In this document: positions 11,030 through 22,077 of the stretch, piece after piece
How positions within the stretch are numbered: position 1 is the first letter of the stretch
Layout of the letters: each line of letters begins with the position of its first letter
Assembly (NCBI RefSeq): GCF_013404075.1
Contig: NZ_JACBJQ010000013.1
Location: 84,497-148,496 of the forward strand
Length of the DNA: 64,000 nucleotides
Direction: 5' to 3'
Source of the DNA: Mycolicibacterium vinylchloridicum
GTDB taxonomy: Bacteria > Actinomycetota > Actinomycetes > Mycobacteriales > Mycobacteriaceae
Position numbers and translations under genes: made by a program
The notes under the pieces: model-generated
Told to the model about the DNA's origin: nothing
Databases searched by the model: none
The model's input: the letters and a program-made list of their open reading frames with translations, nothing else

Positions 11030-11989
11030 ATGGCATTGAACAGCGTCTCCGCGCTGGTCCTCGAGGGCCTCGCGGTGTTCGAGTTCGGGGTGATCTGCGA
11101 GGTCTTCGGTATCGACAGGTCCGCCGACGGGGTGCCCAACTTCGATTTCAAAGTGTGCGGCCCGGAGCCGGGGAGACCGCTGCGCACCAGCGTCGGCGCG
11201 CAGTTGGTGCCCGATCACGGCCTCGACGCCCTGATCGGTGCCGATGTGGTGGCGGTGTCGGCGGTGACGGGACCGGTCGAGGCGTACCCGCCCGAGGCGC
11301 TGGAGGCACTGCGGGCCGCGCACGCCGCGGGGTCGACGATCCTGACCGTGTGTTCCGGCGCATTCGTGGCGGGGGAGGCGGGGTTGCTCGACGGGCGGCG
11401 TTGCACCACGCACTGGATGCACGCCGACGACCTCGCGCGCCGGTATCCGACGGCGATCATCGACCGCAATGTGCTGTTCGTCGACGACGGTGATCTGGTG
11501 ACCAGCGCGGGCACCGCGGCCGGTATCGACGCCAGTCTGCACCTGGTGCGCCGCGAACTCGGCAGCACCGTCACTAACAAGATCGCGCGACGGATGGTTG
11601 TGCCGCCGCAGCGTGATGGTGGCCAGCGCCAGTACATCGAACAACCCATACCCGCGCGATGTTCGGAAGGGTTTGCCCCGCAATTGGATTGGATACTGTC
11701 CAATCTCGACAAGCCGCACACTGTGGCGAGCATGGCCCGGCGGGCCAACATGTCCGCGCGTACGTTCGCCCGACGCTTCGTCGAAGAGGCCGGCACCACA
11801 CCCATGCAGTGGGTCACCGACCAGCGAGTGCTCTACGCCCGCCGGATGCTCGAGGAAACCGACCTGGACGTCGACCGCATCGCCGAGCGGGCCGGCTTCG
11901 GCAACGCCACGCTGCTGCGGCACCACTTCCGCAGGATCGTCGGCGTCACGCCGTCGGACTACCGCCGCCGCTTCGCCCGCTCGGCTTAG
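11030..11989 (+). CDS. GlxA family transcriptional regulator (DJ-1/PfpI plus AraC HTH)
   Basis: A 319-residue regulator. Residues about 5-175 form a DJ-1/PfpI-like amidotransferase domain with the nucleophile-elbow cysteine in LTVCSGAFVAGEAGLLDG. Residues about 220-315 are an AraC-type double helix-turn-helix (MARRANMSARTFARRFVEEAG ... IAERAGFGNATLLRHHFRR). Such proteins often activate catabolic genes for nitrogen compounds; the ligand here is unknown. The small gene on the opposite strand is the closest candidate target. The 3' end overlaps mutY by 44 bases. Confidence 0.85.
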   Translation: MALNSVSALVLEGLAVFEFGVICEVFGIDRSADGVPNFDFKVCGPEPGRPLRTSVGAQLVPDHGLDALIGADVVAVSAVTGPVEAYPPEALEALRAAHAAGSTILTVCSGAFVAGEAGLLDGRRCTTHWMHADDLARRYPTAIIDRNVLFVDDGDLVTSAGTAAGIDASLHLVRRELGSTVTNKIARRMVVPPQRDGGQRQYIEQPIPARCSEGFAPQLDWILSNLDKPHTVASMARRANMSARTFARRFVEEAGTTPMQWVTDQRVLYARRMLEETDLDVDRIAERAGFGNATLLRHHFRRIVGVTPSDYRRRFARSA

Positions 11990-12887
11990 TCGCCGGCGTC
12001 GGGGGCCCCGTATCGTCGCCTTCGCCGGCAAGGGCGAACCGGCCGTCGGCCGTCTGCTCCACCAGCCCATCCACCAACAGCGAGTCCAGCGCCCGATCCC
12101 GCTGAGCGGTGTCGGTCAGCCACACCACGTCCAGCCGTTCACGGACCACGGGCGCGGAACTTGCCCGCAGCACATCCAACAGCCGTCCGCGCACCTGGCG
12201 GTCGGTGCCCGCGTACTTTTGCGAGGGCCTGGGTGCGGTGGTCGCCGCCGGGTGCCCGGCCGCCCGCCACGCACACGCACTCAGCGGGCAGATGCCGCAT
12301 TTGGGCGAACGGGCCGTGCACACCGTGGCACCGAGTTCCATCAGTGCCGCCGAAAACACCGGAGCCGTCTCATCATCGGGCAGCAGAGCCGTCACGTCGG
12401 CAAGGTCGCGCGTCGCCGACGGATTACCGGCATCGGCGAGCCCGTGCACCGCGCGCGCCACCACCCGGCGCACATTGGTGTCCACCACCGGCACGCTCTG
12501 CCGATACGCGAAGCAGGCGACGGCCCGGGCGGTGTAGGCGCCGATGCCGGGCAGCGTGAGCAGCACCTCGACGTCGTCGGGCACCTGGTCGCCGTGCTCG
12601 GTGGCGATCGCGATAGCGCACTCGTGCAACCGTTTGGCCCGCCGCGGATAACCCAGCTTGCCCCAGGCCCGAAGCACGTCGGCGGCACTGGCGGCCGCCG
12701 TGGCCGACGGCGTCGGCCAGCGGGCCACCCAGTCGAGCCAAATCGGCGCCACCCGGGCGACCGGGGTCTGCTGCAGCATGAACTCGCTGACCAGGATCTG
12801 CCATGCCGTCACGTCGGGGTCGCGCCATGGAAGGTCGCGGCGGGCATGGGAGTACCAGTCGACGAGTTCAGCGGATTTGATGCTCAT
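11946..12887 (-). CDS. mutY: Adenine DNA glycosylase MutY
   Basis: MutY removes adenine mispaired with 8-oxoguanine. The 313-residue protein shows the catalytic glutamate E35 in SEFMLQQTPV, a helix-hairpin-helix (LPGIGAYTARAV), the catalytic aspartate D136 in VVDTNVRR, and an iron-sulfur cluster loop with cysteines 190, 197, 200 and 205. The C-terminal domain is short, as in mycobacteria. Start chosen at the ATG giving MSIKSAELVDWY; upstream in-frame sequence runs through the carbonic anhydrase gene on the other strand. Divergent from canB with 37 bases between starts. Confidence 0.92.
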   Translation of the reverse strand: MSIKSAELVDWYSHARRDLPWRDPDVTAWQILVSEFMLQQTPVARVAPIWLDWVARWPTPSATAAASAADVLRAWGKLGYPRRAKRLHECAIAIATEHGDQVPDDVEVLLTLPGIGAYTARAVACFAYRQSVPVVDTNVRRVVARAVHGLADAGNPSATRDLADVTALLPDDETAPVFSAALMELGATVCTARSPKCGICPLSACAWRAAGHPAATTAPRPSQKYAGTDRQVRGRLLDVLRASSAPVVRERLDVVWLTDTAQRDRALDSLLVDGLVEQTADGRFALAGEGDDTGPPTPATKPSGRSGGGSPTA

Positions 12888-12924
12888 CGCATCCTGCAGC
12901 GGGCGACAGGGCAGAATGTGGGCC

Positions 12925-13542
12925 ATGCCGAACACCAGCCCCATAACCGCTTGGAAGGCACTCAAAGAGGGTAACGAGCGATTCGTCGCCGGCCGGCCCC
13001 AGCATCCCAGCCAGGGCATCGAGGACCGGGCGCGGTTGGCCGCAGGGCAGACGCCGACCGCGGTCATCTTCGGCTGTGCGGACAGCCGCGTCGCCGCCGA
13101 GATCATCTTCGACCAGGGCCTGGGCGACATGTTCGTGGTGCGCACCGCCGGTCACGTCATCGACTCCGCAGTGCTCGGCTCCATCGAATACGCCGTCAGC
13201 GTGCTCAACGTGCCGCTGATCGCGGTGCTCGGCCACGACAGCTGCGGAGCGGTCAAGGCGACGTTGTCCGCCCTCGACGAGGGGGCGGTGCCGGGTGGGT
13301 ACGTCCGCGATGTCGTCGAGCGCGTGACGCCGTCGATCCTGATCGGCCGCCGCGAGGGCCTGACCAGGGTGGACGAGTTCGAGGCCCGCCATGTGATCGA
13401 GACCGGTTCGCAGCTGCTGGCCCGGTCCACCGCGATCGCCGAGCGGATCACGGCCGGGAACCTGGCCATCGTCGGGCTGACGTATCAGCTCGCCGACGGC
13501 AAGGTTGTGCTTCGCGAACACCTCGGCGACATCGGCGAATAA
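12925..13542 (+). CDS. canB: Beta-class carbonic anhydrase
   Basis: A 205-residue zinc enzyme interconverting CO2 and bicarbonate, equivalent to M. tuberculosis Rv3588c. Zinc and catalytic residues are in CADSR (Cys-x-Asp-x-Arg) and GHDSCGAV (His-x-x-Cys). The start MPNTSPITAWKALKEGNERF matches homologues; an in-frame ATG nine bases upstream is a weaker alternative. Divergent from mutY. Confidence 0.92.
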   Translation: MPNTSPITAWKALKEGNERFVAGRPQHPSQGIEDRARLAAGQTPTAVIFGCADSRVAAEIIFDQGLGDMFVVRTAGHVIDSAVLGSIEYAVSVLNVPLIAVLGHDSCGAVKATLSALDEGAVPGGYVRDVVERVTPSILIGRREGLTRVDEFEARHVIETGSQLLARSTAIAERITAGNLAIVGLTYQLADGKVVLREHLGDIGE

Positions 13543-13622
13543 CCACTTTTTCAGCTAGCGAACAAGGCGACACGCCGAGCGGGGTCGGACAACTCGCGGT
13601 GACCTGGGCTTACCGTGAGAAC

Positions 13623-14411
13623 GTGCTGGATCTCGAACCGCGTGGACCTCTTCCCTCGCAAATCTATTGGCGACGCCGTGGCCTTGCGATCGGCATCGTC
13701 GCAGTGGTCGTTGCGATCGTTGTCGGCGTGGCCTTCGTGATCTTCAGCGGTGGCTCCGACACGAAGAGCACCGTCAAGACCACTACTGCGGCGGGGCCGC
13801 AGAACCCGCAGCCGGACAACAAGACTCCCGTCGTCGCGCCGCCACCACCGGCGGAGACGCCGTCGGGACCCGTCGCGGTCGCACCGACGCCCACCGAGGC
13901 CGTCATGCCGCCGCCGGTGCTGAAGGAAGGCGACGACTGCCCGGATTCGAACCTGGCGGTCAAGGGCATCACCAACCAGCCGCAGTACGTGATCGGTGAT
14001 CAGCCGAAGTTCACCATGGTCGTCACCAACATCGGCCTGGTCGCCTGCAAGCGCGATGTGGGCGCGGCCGTGTTGGCCGCCTATGTCTACTCCCTCGACG
14101 GCCACCGGCTGTGGTCGAACCTGGACTGCGCACCGTCCAACGAGACTCTGGTCAAGACGTTCAACCCGGGTGAGCAGGTGACCACCGAGGTGACCTGGAC
14201 GGGCATGGGGTCTGCGCCGCAGTGCCCGCTGCCGCGCCAGCCGATCGGTCCGGGCACCTACAACCTGGTTGTCCAGCTCGGCAATCTGCGCTCGGCGTCG
14301 GTGCCGTTCATCCTCGCCGACGCGCCACCGCCGGGTGCGGTGCCGCCTGCCGGTGAGCAGCTGCCCGCCGGTGCACCCGGCGAAGCACCGCCGCCCGCGC
14401 CTGCCGGCTAA
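13623..14411 (+). CDS. Conserved membrane-anchored protein (Rv3587c-like)
   Basis: A 262-residue protein with a short basic cytoplasmic N-terminus, one transmembrane helix (about residues 20-41), a proline/alanine/threonine-rich linker, and an extracytoplasmic domain with four to five cysteines (DDCPDSNLAV, VACKRDV, LDCAPSN, PQCPLP). The tail is again proline-rich. Position after the carbonic anhydrase and before disA matches M. tuberculosis Rv3587c, a conserved protein of unknown function. A GTG start at 13623 was preferred over 13599 because it leads directly into the conserved DLEPRGPLP segment. Confidence 0.75.
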   Translation: MLDLEPRGPLPSQIYWRRRGLAIGIVAVVVAIVVGVAFVIFSGGSDTKSTVKTTTAAGPQNPQPDNKTPVVAPPPPAETPSGPVAVAPTPTEAVMPPPVLKEGDDCPDSNLAVKGITNQPQYVIGDQPKFTMVVTNIGLVACKRDVGAAVLAAYVYSLDGHRLWSNLDCAPSNETLVKTFNPGEQVTTEVTWTGMGSAPQCPLPRQPIGPGTYNLVVQLGNLRSASVPFILADAPPPGAVPPAGEQLPAGAPGEAPPPAPAG

Positions 14412-14440
14412 GGCTCGACGACTTCTTATCTGAAACGGTG

Positions 14441-15556
14441 TCAGACCAGCCGGTCGGCGATCGTGGACTCCGCCAGCTGCGACAAACCCTCGCGGACGTG
14501 GCGCGCCCACATCGCGCCGATGCCCTCGACGGACTGCAGGTCGGTGGCACTGGCGGCCAGCAGCCCCTGCAGTGAACCGAAGCGCCGCACCAGAATATCG
14601 ACGTGGGCGAACTGCAGACGTGGGATGCCGGCCATCGCCCGGTAGCCCCGCGCGCTGAGCGCCGAATCCTGCGCCTCGGTCGTCGAGGGATAACCGAACA
14701 CCCGCGACAGCGCGGTGAAGTCCAGCAGCTCGGTGTCCGACAGCGCGTCCAGCTCGGCCAGCGTCGAGGCCACCTGAGCTTTGGACGGCGCGTCGGGATT
14801 GGCGTGATAGTCGCGCACGATCAGCTCGCGGGCGGTGTCGTTGCCGCCGAGCAACTCCTCGAGCTGTAGCCGCAGCTGTCGGCCGTCAGTGCCGAGTTCG
14901 ACTGCATCAGAATCGATTTCGAGCCCAATGCGGCGAACCATCTCCAGCCGCTGGACTACTGTCATGACATCGCGCAGGGTGACGAAGTCTTCGATCTCGG
15001 CAGTCGACAGCTGCCGGGACACCTCGTCGAGGCGGGCCTTGTAGCGTTCCAGCGTCGCGATCGCCTGGTTGGCCCGCGACAGGATGGTGGCCGAGTCGGC
15101 GACGACGTGACGTTCCCCGGACACGTAGACGGTCACGATGCTCATCGAGTGGCTCACCGAGATCACCGGATAGCCGGTCTGGATGGCGGCGCGCTCGGCC
15201 GAGCGGTGCCGCGTTCCCGATTCGTCGGTGGGGATCGTCGGGTCGGGCACCAATTGCACGTTGGCGCGCACGATGCGGCTGCCGTCGGTGGACAACACGA
15301 CGGCGCCGTCCATCTTGGACAGCTCGCGAAGTCGGGTCGGTGCGAAGCGCACGTCCAGGGAGAACCCGCCGTCACAGATCGTCTCGACCCGCTCGTCGTA
15401 ACCCAGCAGGATCAGCGCGCCCGTGCGGCCGCGCAGGATGCGCTCCAGGCCGTCGCGCAGGGCAGTGCCCGGTGCCAGCCGCCCGATGGTGTCGCGCAGC
15501 GTGGCGGGCGCCGGCTGCGTCGAGCCGTTCGTGCGGTTGACGGTGCTCACAGCCAC
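14441..15556 (-). CDS. disA: DNA integrity scanning diadenylate cyclase DisA
   Basis: DisA makes cyclic di-AMP from two ATP. The 371 residues contain the DAC domain with DGA (in [14 protein letters not shown]) and RHR (in [12 protein letters not shown]), a helical spine, and a C-terminal helix-hairpin-helix DNA-binding domain ([17 protein letters not shown]). It follows radA with a short overlap. Two GTG codons are possible starts; the second, at 15550, would give the common four-base GTGA overlap with radA. Confidence 0.95.
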   Translation of the reverse strand: MAVSTVNRTNGSTQPAPATLRDTIGRLAPGTALRDGLERILRGRTGALILLGYDERVETICDGGFSLDVRFAPTRLRELSKMDGAVVLSTDGSRIVRANVQLVPDPTIPTDESGTRHRSAERAAIQTGYPVISVSHSMSIVTVYVSGERHVVADSATILSRANQAIATLERYKARLDEVSRQLSTAEIEDFVTLRDVMTVVQRLEMVRRIGLEIDSDAVELGTDGRQLRLQLEELLGGNDTARELIVRDYHANPDAPSKAQVASTLAELDALSDTELLDFTALSRVFGYPSTTEAQDSALSARGYRAMAGIPRLQFAHVDILVRRFGSLQGLLAASATDLQSVEGIGAMWARHVREGLSQLAESTIADRLV

Positions 15557-16992
15557 TTATTGTCCACGTCGTCGACGTCGTTACTCGACCCGTCCCGCCT
15601 GAGCTGCGTCACGACGTTGTCGTAGGGCCGTTTGGCGATCGTCAGCATGGAGCGCAGCGCGTCCCCGATGGTGGCCGATTCGATGGCTTTGAAGCCCTTG
15701 GGCACCGTTCCGCAGCCGACCGGCACCAGGGCCTCGGTGAAGCCCAGGCGGGCCGCTTCGGCCAGCCTGCGGTCCATACCGGTGACCCGCCGCAGATCTC
15801 CTGCCAGACCGACCTCGCCGATCACCACGGTCGAGGCGGGCAGCGGCAGGTCGGCGTAGGCCGACGCTATCGCCATCGCCACCGCCAGATCCGACGAGGG
15901 ATCCATCAGCCGCATCCCACCGACGGTGGACAGGTAGATGTCGGTGGTGCTCACCTTGAGATTGGCGCGGCGCTCGAGCACCGCGGCGATCATCGCCGCG
16001 CGGGAACTGTCCACGCCGCTGACCGCGCGCCGCTGCGGCGCGTTCTCCGGGCGGTAGGCCAGCAGGGCCTGGACCTCGCCGATCAGCGGCCGCTTACCGT
16101 CCAGAGCCACCGTGACCGCGGTGCCGGGAACCGGGTTCGGCCGGTCGTCGAGGAACAATCCCGACGGATCGGAGACGCCTTGAATCCCGTTGTCTTGCAA
16201 CAGGAAACACCCGACTTCATCAGAGGCGCCGAAGCGGTTCTTGACGCCGCGCACCATCCGGAGAGTCGAGTTGCGGTCGCCCTCGAAGTGCAGGACCACG
16301 TCCACCAGGTGTTCCAGCGAACGGGGGCCGGCGATCGCGCCGTCTTTGGTGACGTGCCCGACGAGCACCAGGGCCACGCCGCTGGACTTGGCCGTGGCGG
16401 TCAGCGCCGTCGTCACCGCGCGCACCTGAGTCACCCCGCCCACCACGCCGTCGGTGTCACCGGCCGTCATCGTCTGCACCGAATCGACCACCACCAGGCT
16501 GGGCTGCACGGCCTCGATGTGGCCGAGCACGGTGTTGACGTCCGTCTCGGCGGCCAGGAACACCTCGTCGTGGGTACACCCGGTGCGCCCGGCGCGCATC
16601 CGGATCTGACCCGCTGACTCCTCGCCGGAGACATACAGCGCTCGCCGCCCGGATTGTGCCCACCGGTGCACCACCTCGAGCAGCAGGGTGGACTTGCCGA
16701 CGCCGGGATCACCGGCCAGCAGGCTGACCGATCCGGGCACCACGCCACCGCCCAGCACGCGGTCGAGCTCGTCAACGCCGGTGGGGAAGTGGCGGGTGCG
16801 GTCGGGGTTGATGGAACTGATCGGCACGGCGGGCGAGGACGGCACCACCGCCCGGTGGGCTGAGCCGCCCGCGGCCGGGCCGGCGACCTCGTCGACGGTG
16901 CCCCAGGTGCCGCATTCCGGGCAGCGGCCGACCCATTTGGCCATCACATGGCGGCACTCTGAACAGCGATATTGCGAACGTGCCTTGGCCAC
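15547..16992 (-). CDS. radA: DNA repair protein RadA
   Basis: A 481-residue RecA-family helicase/branch-migration protein. The N-terminal C4 zinc finger is CSEC ... CPECGTWG. The ATPase core has Walker [10 protein letters not shown], Walker [10 protein letters not shown] and the RadA-specific KNRFG motif. The C-terminus is a Lon-protease-like domain. Its coupling to disA is conserved in many Gram-positive bacteria, where RadA modulates DisA activity. Confidence 0.95.
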   Translation of the reverse strand: MAKARSQYRCSECRHVMAKWVGRCPECGTWGTVDEVAGPAAGGSAHRAVVPSSPAVPISSINPDRTRHFPTGVDELDRVLGGGVVPGSVSLLAGDPGVGKSTLLLEVVHRWAQSGRRALYVSGEESAGQIRMRAGRTGCTHDEVFLAAETDVNTVLGHIEAVQPSLVVVDSVQTMTAGDTDGVVGGVTQVRAVTTALTATAKSSGVALVLVGHVTKDGAIAGPRSLEHLVDVVLHFEGDRNSTLRMVRGVKNRFGASDEVGCFLLQDNGIQGVSDPSGLFLDDRPNPVPGTAVTVALDGKRPLIGEVQALLAYRPENAPQRRAVSGVDSSRAAMIAAVLERRANLKVSTTDIYLSTVGGMRLMDPSSDLAVAMAIASAYADLPLPASTVVIGEVGLAGDLRRVTGMDRRLAEAARLGFTEALVPVGCGTVPKGFKAIESATIGDALRSMLTIAKRPYDNVVTQLRRDGSSNDVDDVDNKWL

Positions 16993-17052
16993 GCCGTGAC
17001 CGTATCGGGTGGGTGTGACAGATCGGCGGATTAACCGCCCGTGTCAGTCGAG

Positions 17053-17607
17053 CTAGTGGTGTCCGCCGACCGGGTCGCCGTCCTGGCGCGCCGCGCCGCC
17101 GGCCGAGATCGGCACCGCGATGGTGGCCTGGCCGGACTTGTCGAATTCGAACGTGAAGGGGTAGGTCAGGCCGTTGGTGATCGGCTGGCTGAGCGTGACC
17201 TCGGCCTTGGTCGGCTGCGCGCTGCCCAGTGCGGCGGCCTCGGGCTGGCCGTCGGCGGTGCCGACGATCAGCGAAGTGCCCGCCGGGATGGCGGTGGTGC
17301 CGGTGAGGGCAACCGTACCCACGTCGGTGCTGACGCTGACCAGCTTGTCGTTGGTGTCCGGAGACGTGTTTGCCGCCACGAAGATCAGCTCGACGGTCTG
17401 ACCGGGTTTGAGGGCATCACCAGACTGCACTGCCTGAATGTGGACGTTCCGCAGGGCCATGTTCCCGGCATTGCCGGTGGCGCCGTTGACGGCCGATTCC
17501 TGATCCGCCGTCTGTGAGATCTGTCCCGCTCCGCAGCCCGTCAGAATCAAGCCGCAGGCGGCCAGGCCAGCGGATGCGGCCACGAGGCGATTCGTCAAGC
17601 GGTTCAC
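17053..17607 (-). CDS. lpqE: Lipoprotein LpqE
   Basis: A 184-residue lipoprotein. The N-terminus has a basic region, a hydrophobic stretch (LVAASAGLAACGLIL) and a lipobox ending LTGC. The mature part is small, serine/threonine-rich and beta-like, without known catalytic motifs. Position between radA and carD matches M. tuberculosis lpqE (Rv3584). The start is a GTG at 17607 because an AGGAGA ribosome-binding site lies six bases upstream. A longer reading from 17640 would place that site inside the gene. Confidence 0.85.
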   Translation of the reverse strand: MNRLTNRLVAASAGLAACGLILTGCGAGQISQTADQESAVNGATGNAGNMALRNVHIQAVQSGDALKPGQTVELIFVAANTSPDTNDKLVSVSTDVGTVALTGTTAIPAGTSLIVGTADGQPEAAALGSAQPTKAEVTLSQPITNGLTYPFTFEFDKSGQATIAVPISAGGAARQDGDPVGGHH

Positions 17608-17832
17608 AACAGTCTCCTGCTCGGCCTGTGTGGACGGCACCGACGCGCCGCCGCGGTTCGACTATGCACAGTAGTAGGTAGCGCGGCGCGGCGGTAGCTG
17701 AGGGTTCATGGCGGTGTCACGGAAGTTCGCAACCCGGGTCAGGGCGGGGTGTGCTGGGAGCCGTTGAAGGCCTGCGTGTTGCACGCTTTCGACACCCTGT
17801 CAACCCCCACTCTTCACCTATGATGCCCCTGA

Positions 17833-18390
<558 letters not shown>

Positions 18391-18407
18391 CTGCCCCGAG
18401 GGGTTCA

Positions 18408-19070
18408 GTGACGGACACGGTAGCGGTCGTCACGGCCGCCGGTTCCGGTGAACGGCTGGGTGCGGGCATCCCGAAGGCTTTTGTAGATCTCGCTGGTCGC
18501 ACCATGCTCGAACGCGCCGTCGACGGGTTACTCGCGTCCGGCGTCGTCGATCGGGTGGTGGTCGCCGCGCCCGCCGACCGGGTCGTAGAAGCGAAACTGT
18601 TGCTCGACGACCGCGCCACGGTCGTCGAGGGCGGTTTGGAGCGTCCCGAAACCGTCCGCCGCGCGCTGGGGGCGATCGGGGAGCCGGAATTCGTGCTCGT
18701 GCACGACGCCGCCCGGCCCCTGACGCCGATCGAGCAGATCCAACGGGTGGTCGCCGCCCTGCGCGACGGACTGCGTGCGGTCATCCCGGTGCTGCCGGTC
18801 ACCGACACCATCAAGGCCGTCGACTCGAACGGGGTGGTGCTGGGTACCCCTGAACGATCCGGCTTGCGCGCCGTCCAAACGCCGCAGGGCTTCGAGACCG
18901 CGCTACTGCGCCGGGCCTACGAACGTGGCGGCGGCGTCGCCGTCACCGATGACGCGTCGCTCGTGGAGTACCTGGGCACCCCGGTGCACACCGTCGACGG
19001 CGACTCCATGGCCTTCAAGATCACCACGCCGCTGGATCTGCGGCTGGCGCTGGCGGTGTTGGACGCATGA
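18408..19070 (+). CDS. ispD: 2-C-methyl-D-erythritol 4-phosphate cytidylyltransferase IspD
   Basis: Third enzyme of the non-mevalonate (MEP) isoprenoid pathway, transferring CMP to MEP. The 220-residue nucleotidyltransferase begins with the CTP-binding loop [16 protein letters not shown] and has [10 protein letters not shown] and the later TDDASLVE segment. It starts 17 bases after carD and its stop overlaps the ispF start. Confidence 0.95.
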   Translation: MTDTVAVVTAAGSGERLGAGIPKAFVDLAGRTMLERAVDGLLASGVVDRVVVAAPADRVVEAKLLLDDRATVVEGGLERPETVRRALGAIGEPEFVLVHDAARPLTPIEQIQRVVAALRDGLRAVIPVLPVTDTIKAVDSNGVVLGTPERSGLRAVQTPQGFETALLRRAYERGGGVAVTDDASLVEYLGTPVHTVDGDSMAFKITTPLDLRLALAVLDA

Positions 19071-19567
19071 TGATCCCCCGCGTCGGGCTGGGCACCGATG
19101 TCCACCCGATCGAGGCAGGCCGGCCGTGCTGGCTGCTGGGCCTGCTGTTCGACGGCGCCGACGGATGCTCCGGGCACTCCGACGGCGACGTCGCCGTGCA
19201 CGCCCTGTGCGACGCCCTGCTATCCGCTGCCGGGCTCGGCGATCTGGGGACCGTGTTCGGGGTGGACCAGCCGCAGTGGCGCGGTGTGACCGGCGCCCAG
19301 ATGCTCGCCCACGTCCGCGGTCTGCTGGCCGAGGCGGACTACACCGTGGGCAATGCGACCGTCCAGGTCATCGCCAACCGCCCGAAGGTGGGGCCGCGCA
19401 GGCAGGAGGCCCAAAGGGTGCTCTCCGAGCTGCTGGGCGCGCCGGTATCGGTCTCCGCGACCACCACTGACGGTCTCGGGCTGACCGGTCGTGGCGAGGG
19501 AATGGCAGCCATCGCGACCGCTCTGGTGGTCGCCGGATCAGCCTCGGTGCCGAATAACCCCGAATAG
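19067..19567 (+). CDS. ispF: 2-C-methyl-D-erythritol 2,4-cyclodiphosphate synthase IspF
   Basis: Fifth MEP-pathway enzyme, a trimeric zinc enzyme closing the cyclodiphosphate. The metal ligands are visible in GTDVHPI (Asp-x-His) and [15 protein letters not shown] (His). 166 residues is normal for the family. The ATG overlaps the ispD stop (ATGA), so translation is coupled. A second ATG follows immediately. Confidence 0.95.
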   Translation: MMIPRVGLGTDVHPIEAGRPCWLLGLLFDGADGCSGHSDGDVAVHALCDALLSAAGLGDLGTVFGVDQPQWRGVTGAQMLAHVRGLLAEADYTVGNATVQVIANRPKVGPRRQEAQRVLSELLGAPVSVSATTTDGLGLTGRGEGMAAIATALVVAGSASVPNNPE

Positions 19568-19586
19568 GCCGGTAAGCTGGCGCGTC

Positions 19587-20993
19587 GTGACCTCAACCGG
19601 CCTGCGGCTGCACGACACCTACACCGGTGCCGTACGCGAATTCGTGCCGCTGCGTCCCGGCCACGCCTCGATCTACCTGTGCGGCGCGACCGTGCAGGGC
19701 TTGCCCCATATCGGCCATGTCCGCAGCGGTGTCGCCTTCGACGTGCTGCGCCGGTGGCTGATGGCCAAGGGGTTCGACGTCGCGTTCATCCGCAACGTCA
19801 CCGACATCGACGACAAGATCCTCACGAAGGCCGCTGATGCCGGCCGCCCGTGGTGGGAATGGGCGGCGACCCACGAGCGGGAGTTCAGCGCGGCCTATGA
19901 CGCGCTCGGCGTGCTGCCGCCGTCGGCCGAGCCTCGCGCGACCGGGCACATCACCCAGATCGTCGATCTCATCGAGCGCTTGGTGGACAACGGTCATGCC
20001 TACACCGGCGACGGCGACGTCTATTTCAATGTGCTGAGCTTCCCGGAGTACGGCAAGCTCTCCGGGCACAAGATCGACGACGTGCACCAGGGTGAAGGTG
20101 CGGGTACCGGTAAGCGCGACCAGCGGGACTTCACCCTGTGGAAGGGCGCCAAGCCCGGTGAGCCGTCGTGGCCCACCCCGTGGGGGCGCGGCCGGCCGGG
20201 CTGGCACTCCGAATGTGTGGCAATGGCCCACGAGTATCTCGGTGCTTCTTTCGATATCCATTGCGGTGGAATGGATCTGGTGTTCCCACATCATGAGAAC
20301 GAGATCGCTCAGGCGCGCGCGGCCGGCGACGGCTTCGCCCAGTACTGGCTGCACAACGGCTGGGTCACCATGGGCGGGGAGAAGATGAGCAAGTCGCTGG
20401 GCAACGTTCTGGCGATTCCCGCTGTGTTGCAAAGGGTTCGGCCCGCGGAGCTGCGCTACTACCTGGGTAGCGCGCACTACCGGTCGATGCTGGAGTTCTC
20501 CGAGACCGCCCTGCAGGACGCGGTGAAGGCCTACACGGGTATCGAGGAATTCCTGCACCGGGTGCGCACCCGGGTCGGCGCCGTGGTGCCGGGTACCTGG
20601 ACCGAGAAGTTCGCCGCCGCGCTCGACGACGATCTGGCGGTGCCCGCCGCGCTGGCCGAGGTCCACGCCACTCGGGCCGACGGCAACCGGGCGCTGGACT
20701 CCGGTGACCACGAGACCGCCTTGGCCAAAGCCGGCGACATCCGGTCCATGATGGGCATTCTCGGCTGCGACCCGCTCGACGAGCGCTGGGAGATGCGCGA
20801 CGAGACGTCGGCGGCGCTCGGCGCGGTGGATGTGCTGGTTCGCGCCGAGCTCAACCGCCGCGACGAGGCTCGCCAGAGTCGAGACTGGGCGCTGGCAGAC
20901 GAGATCCGCGACCGGCTCAAGGAGGCGGGCATCGAGGTCACCGATACCTCCGACGGCCCGCAGTGGGCGCTACGCGACGAAGGCGGCAAGTAG
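19587..20993 (+). CDS. cysS: Cysteinyl-tRNA synthetase
   Basis: A 468-residue class I synthetase. The zinc ligands include the cysteine in [14 protein letters not shown], which also carries the HIGH motif; KMSKS is present in [10 protein letters not shown]. The C-terminal helical anticodon-binding domain is complete. The GTG at 19587 gives the family start ([14 protein letters not shown]). An in-frame extension would lie within ispF. Confidence 0.95.
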   Translation: MTSTGLRLHDTYTGAVREFVPLRPGHASIYLCGATVQGLPHIGHVRSGVAFDVLRRWLMAKGFDVAFIRNVTDIDDKILTKAADAGRPWWEWAATHEREFSAAYDALGVLPPSAEPRATGHITQIVDLIERLVDNGHAYTGDGDVYFNVLSFPEYGKLSGHKIDDVHQGEGAGTGKRDQRDFTLWKGAKPGEPSWPTPWGRGRPGWHSECVAMAHEYLGASFDIHCGGMDLVFPHHENEIAQARAAGDGFAQYWLHNGWVTMGGEKMSKSLGNVLAIPAVLQRVRPAELRYYLGSAHYRSMLEFSETALQDAVKAYTGIEEFLHRVRTRVGAVVPGTWTEKFAAALDDDLAVPAALAEVHATRADGNRALDSGDHETALAKAGDIRSMMGILGCDPLDERWEMRDETSAALGAVDVLVRAELNRRDEARQSRDWALADEIRDRLKEAGIEVTDTSDGPQWALRDEGGK

Positions 20994-21938
20994 ATGGCCG
21001 GAAACTCCAAGCGCCGCGGTGCAATTCGCAAGGAAGGCACCAAGAAGGGCCCGACCGTCGGCTCCGGCGGCCAGCGCAGGCGAGGGCTCGAGGGACGCGG
21101 CGCCACTCCACCGGCGCACCAGCGCACCGGCCATCCCGCGGCCAGGCGGGCCGCCGCAGCCGCAAAGCAGACGCAACGGCGAACCTCCAAGCCCACCGAC
21201 GAGACCGAAATGGTCTTGGGCCGTAACCCCGTGCTGGAATGCCTGCGGGCGAACGCGCCGGCGACGGCGTTGTACGTGGCGCTGGGTGCCGAAGCCGACG
21301 AGCGGATGACCGAGTCGGTGACGCTGGCCGCCGATCGCGGTATCGCGATCCTCGAAGTGCCGCGCACCGATCTGGACCGGTTGAGCTCCAACGGTTTACA
21401 TCAGGGCATCGCCCTGCAGGTGCCGCCGTACGACTACGCGCACCCCGACGATCTGCTGGCCTCGGCCACGTCTGACGTCGAGCCGGCTCTGCTGGTCGCG
21501 CTGGACAACATCTCCGACCCGCGCAATCTGGGTGCGATCATCCGGTCGGTGGCGGCCTTCGCCGGTCACGGTGTGCTGATCCCGCAGCGGCGCTCGGCGT
21601 CGGTGACGGCCGTCGCGTGGCGCACCAGTGCCGGTGCGGCGGCACGTGTTCGAGTCGCAAGGGCCACGAACCTCAACCGCACGCTCAAGGAATGGGCCGA
21701 CGCCGGTCTGCAGGTGGTCGGACTCGATGCCGAGGGCGACACGACGATCGACGAGTTCGACGCATCCGGACCCTTGGTGGTCGTCGTCGGCTCGGAAGGC
21801 AAGGGGCTCTCGCGCCTCGTGCGACAGAACTGCGATGCGGTGCTGTCGATTCCGATGGCCGGACCGACCGAGTCACTGAACGCGTCGGTGGCCGCCGGCG
21901 TCGTGCTCGCCGAAATCGCCCGTCAGCGCCGCCGCTAG
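20994..21938 (+). CDS. rlmB: 23S rRNA 2'-O-methyltransferase RlmB (TrmH/SpoU family)
   Basis: A 314-residue SPOUT methyltransferase. A basic, probably disordered extension of about 70 residues precedes the substrate-binding domain ([14 protein letters not shown]). The SPOUT knot motifs follow: [27 protein letters not shown] and the C-terminal [16 protein letters not shown]. The E. coli relative methylates G2251 of 23S rRNA. The start directly abuts the cysS stop. Synteny matches M. tuberculosis Rv3579c. Confidence 0.9.
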   Translation: MAGNSKRRGAIRKEGTKKGPTVGSGGQRRRGLEGRGATPPAHQRTGHPAARRAAAAAKQTQRRTSKPTDETEMVLGRNPVLECLRANAPATALYVALGAEADERMTESVTLAADRGIAILEVPRTDLDRLSSNGLHQGIALQVPPYDYAHPDDLLASATSDVEPALLVALDNISDPRNLGAIIRSVAAFAGHGVLIPQRRSASVTAVAWRTSAGAAARVRVARATNLNRTLKEWADAGLQVVGLDAEGDTTIDEFDASGPLVVVVGSEGKGLSRLVRQNCDAVLSIPMAGPTESLNASVAAGVVLAEIARQRRR

Positions 21939-21974
21939 CTCACACAACTCGCAGCGCGGCGCCGCGCCGGATGA

Positions 21975-22003
21975 ATTCAAGTAGTCCCGAGATGCATTCA
22001 AGT
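21975..22003 (+). repeat. Direct repeat ATTCAAGT, 21-bp period, upstream of the PGRS-like gene
   Basis: Two identical octamers ATTCAAGT start at 21975 and 21996, exactly 21 bases (two helical turns) apart, each followed by a similar GT-rich tail. They lie in the 139-base gap before the glycine-rich gene. Such spacing suits a dimeric activator, but no candidate protein is known. Confidence 0.4.
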
Positions 22004-22077
22004 GTTCCATTACTCACTGGATGCGCCCTCGTGGCGTGGACGCTGCTTGTGGTTGGAGCCGACGACAGGGGGCAGCG

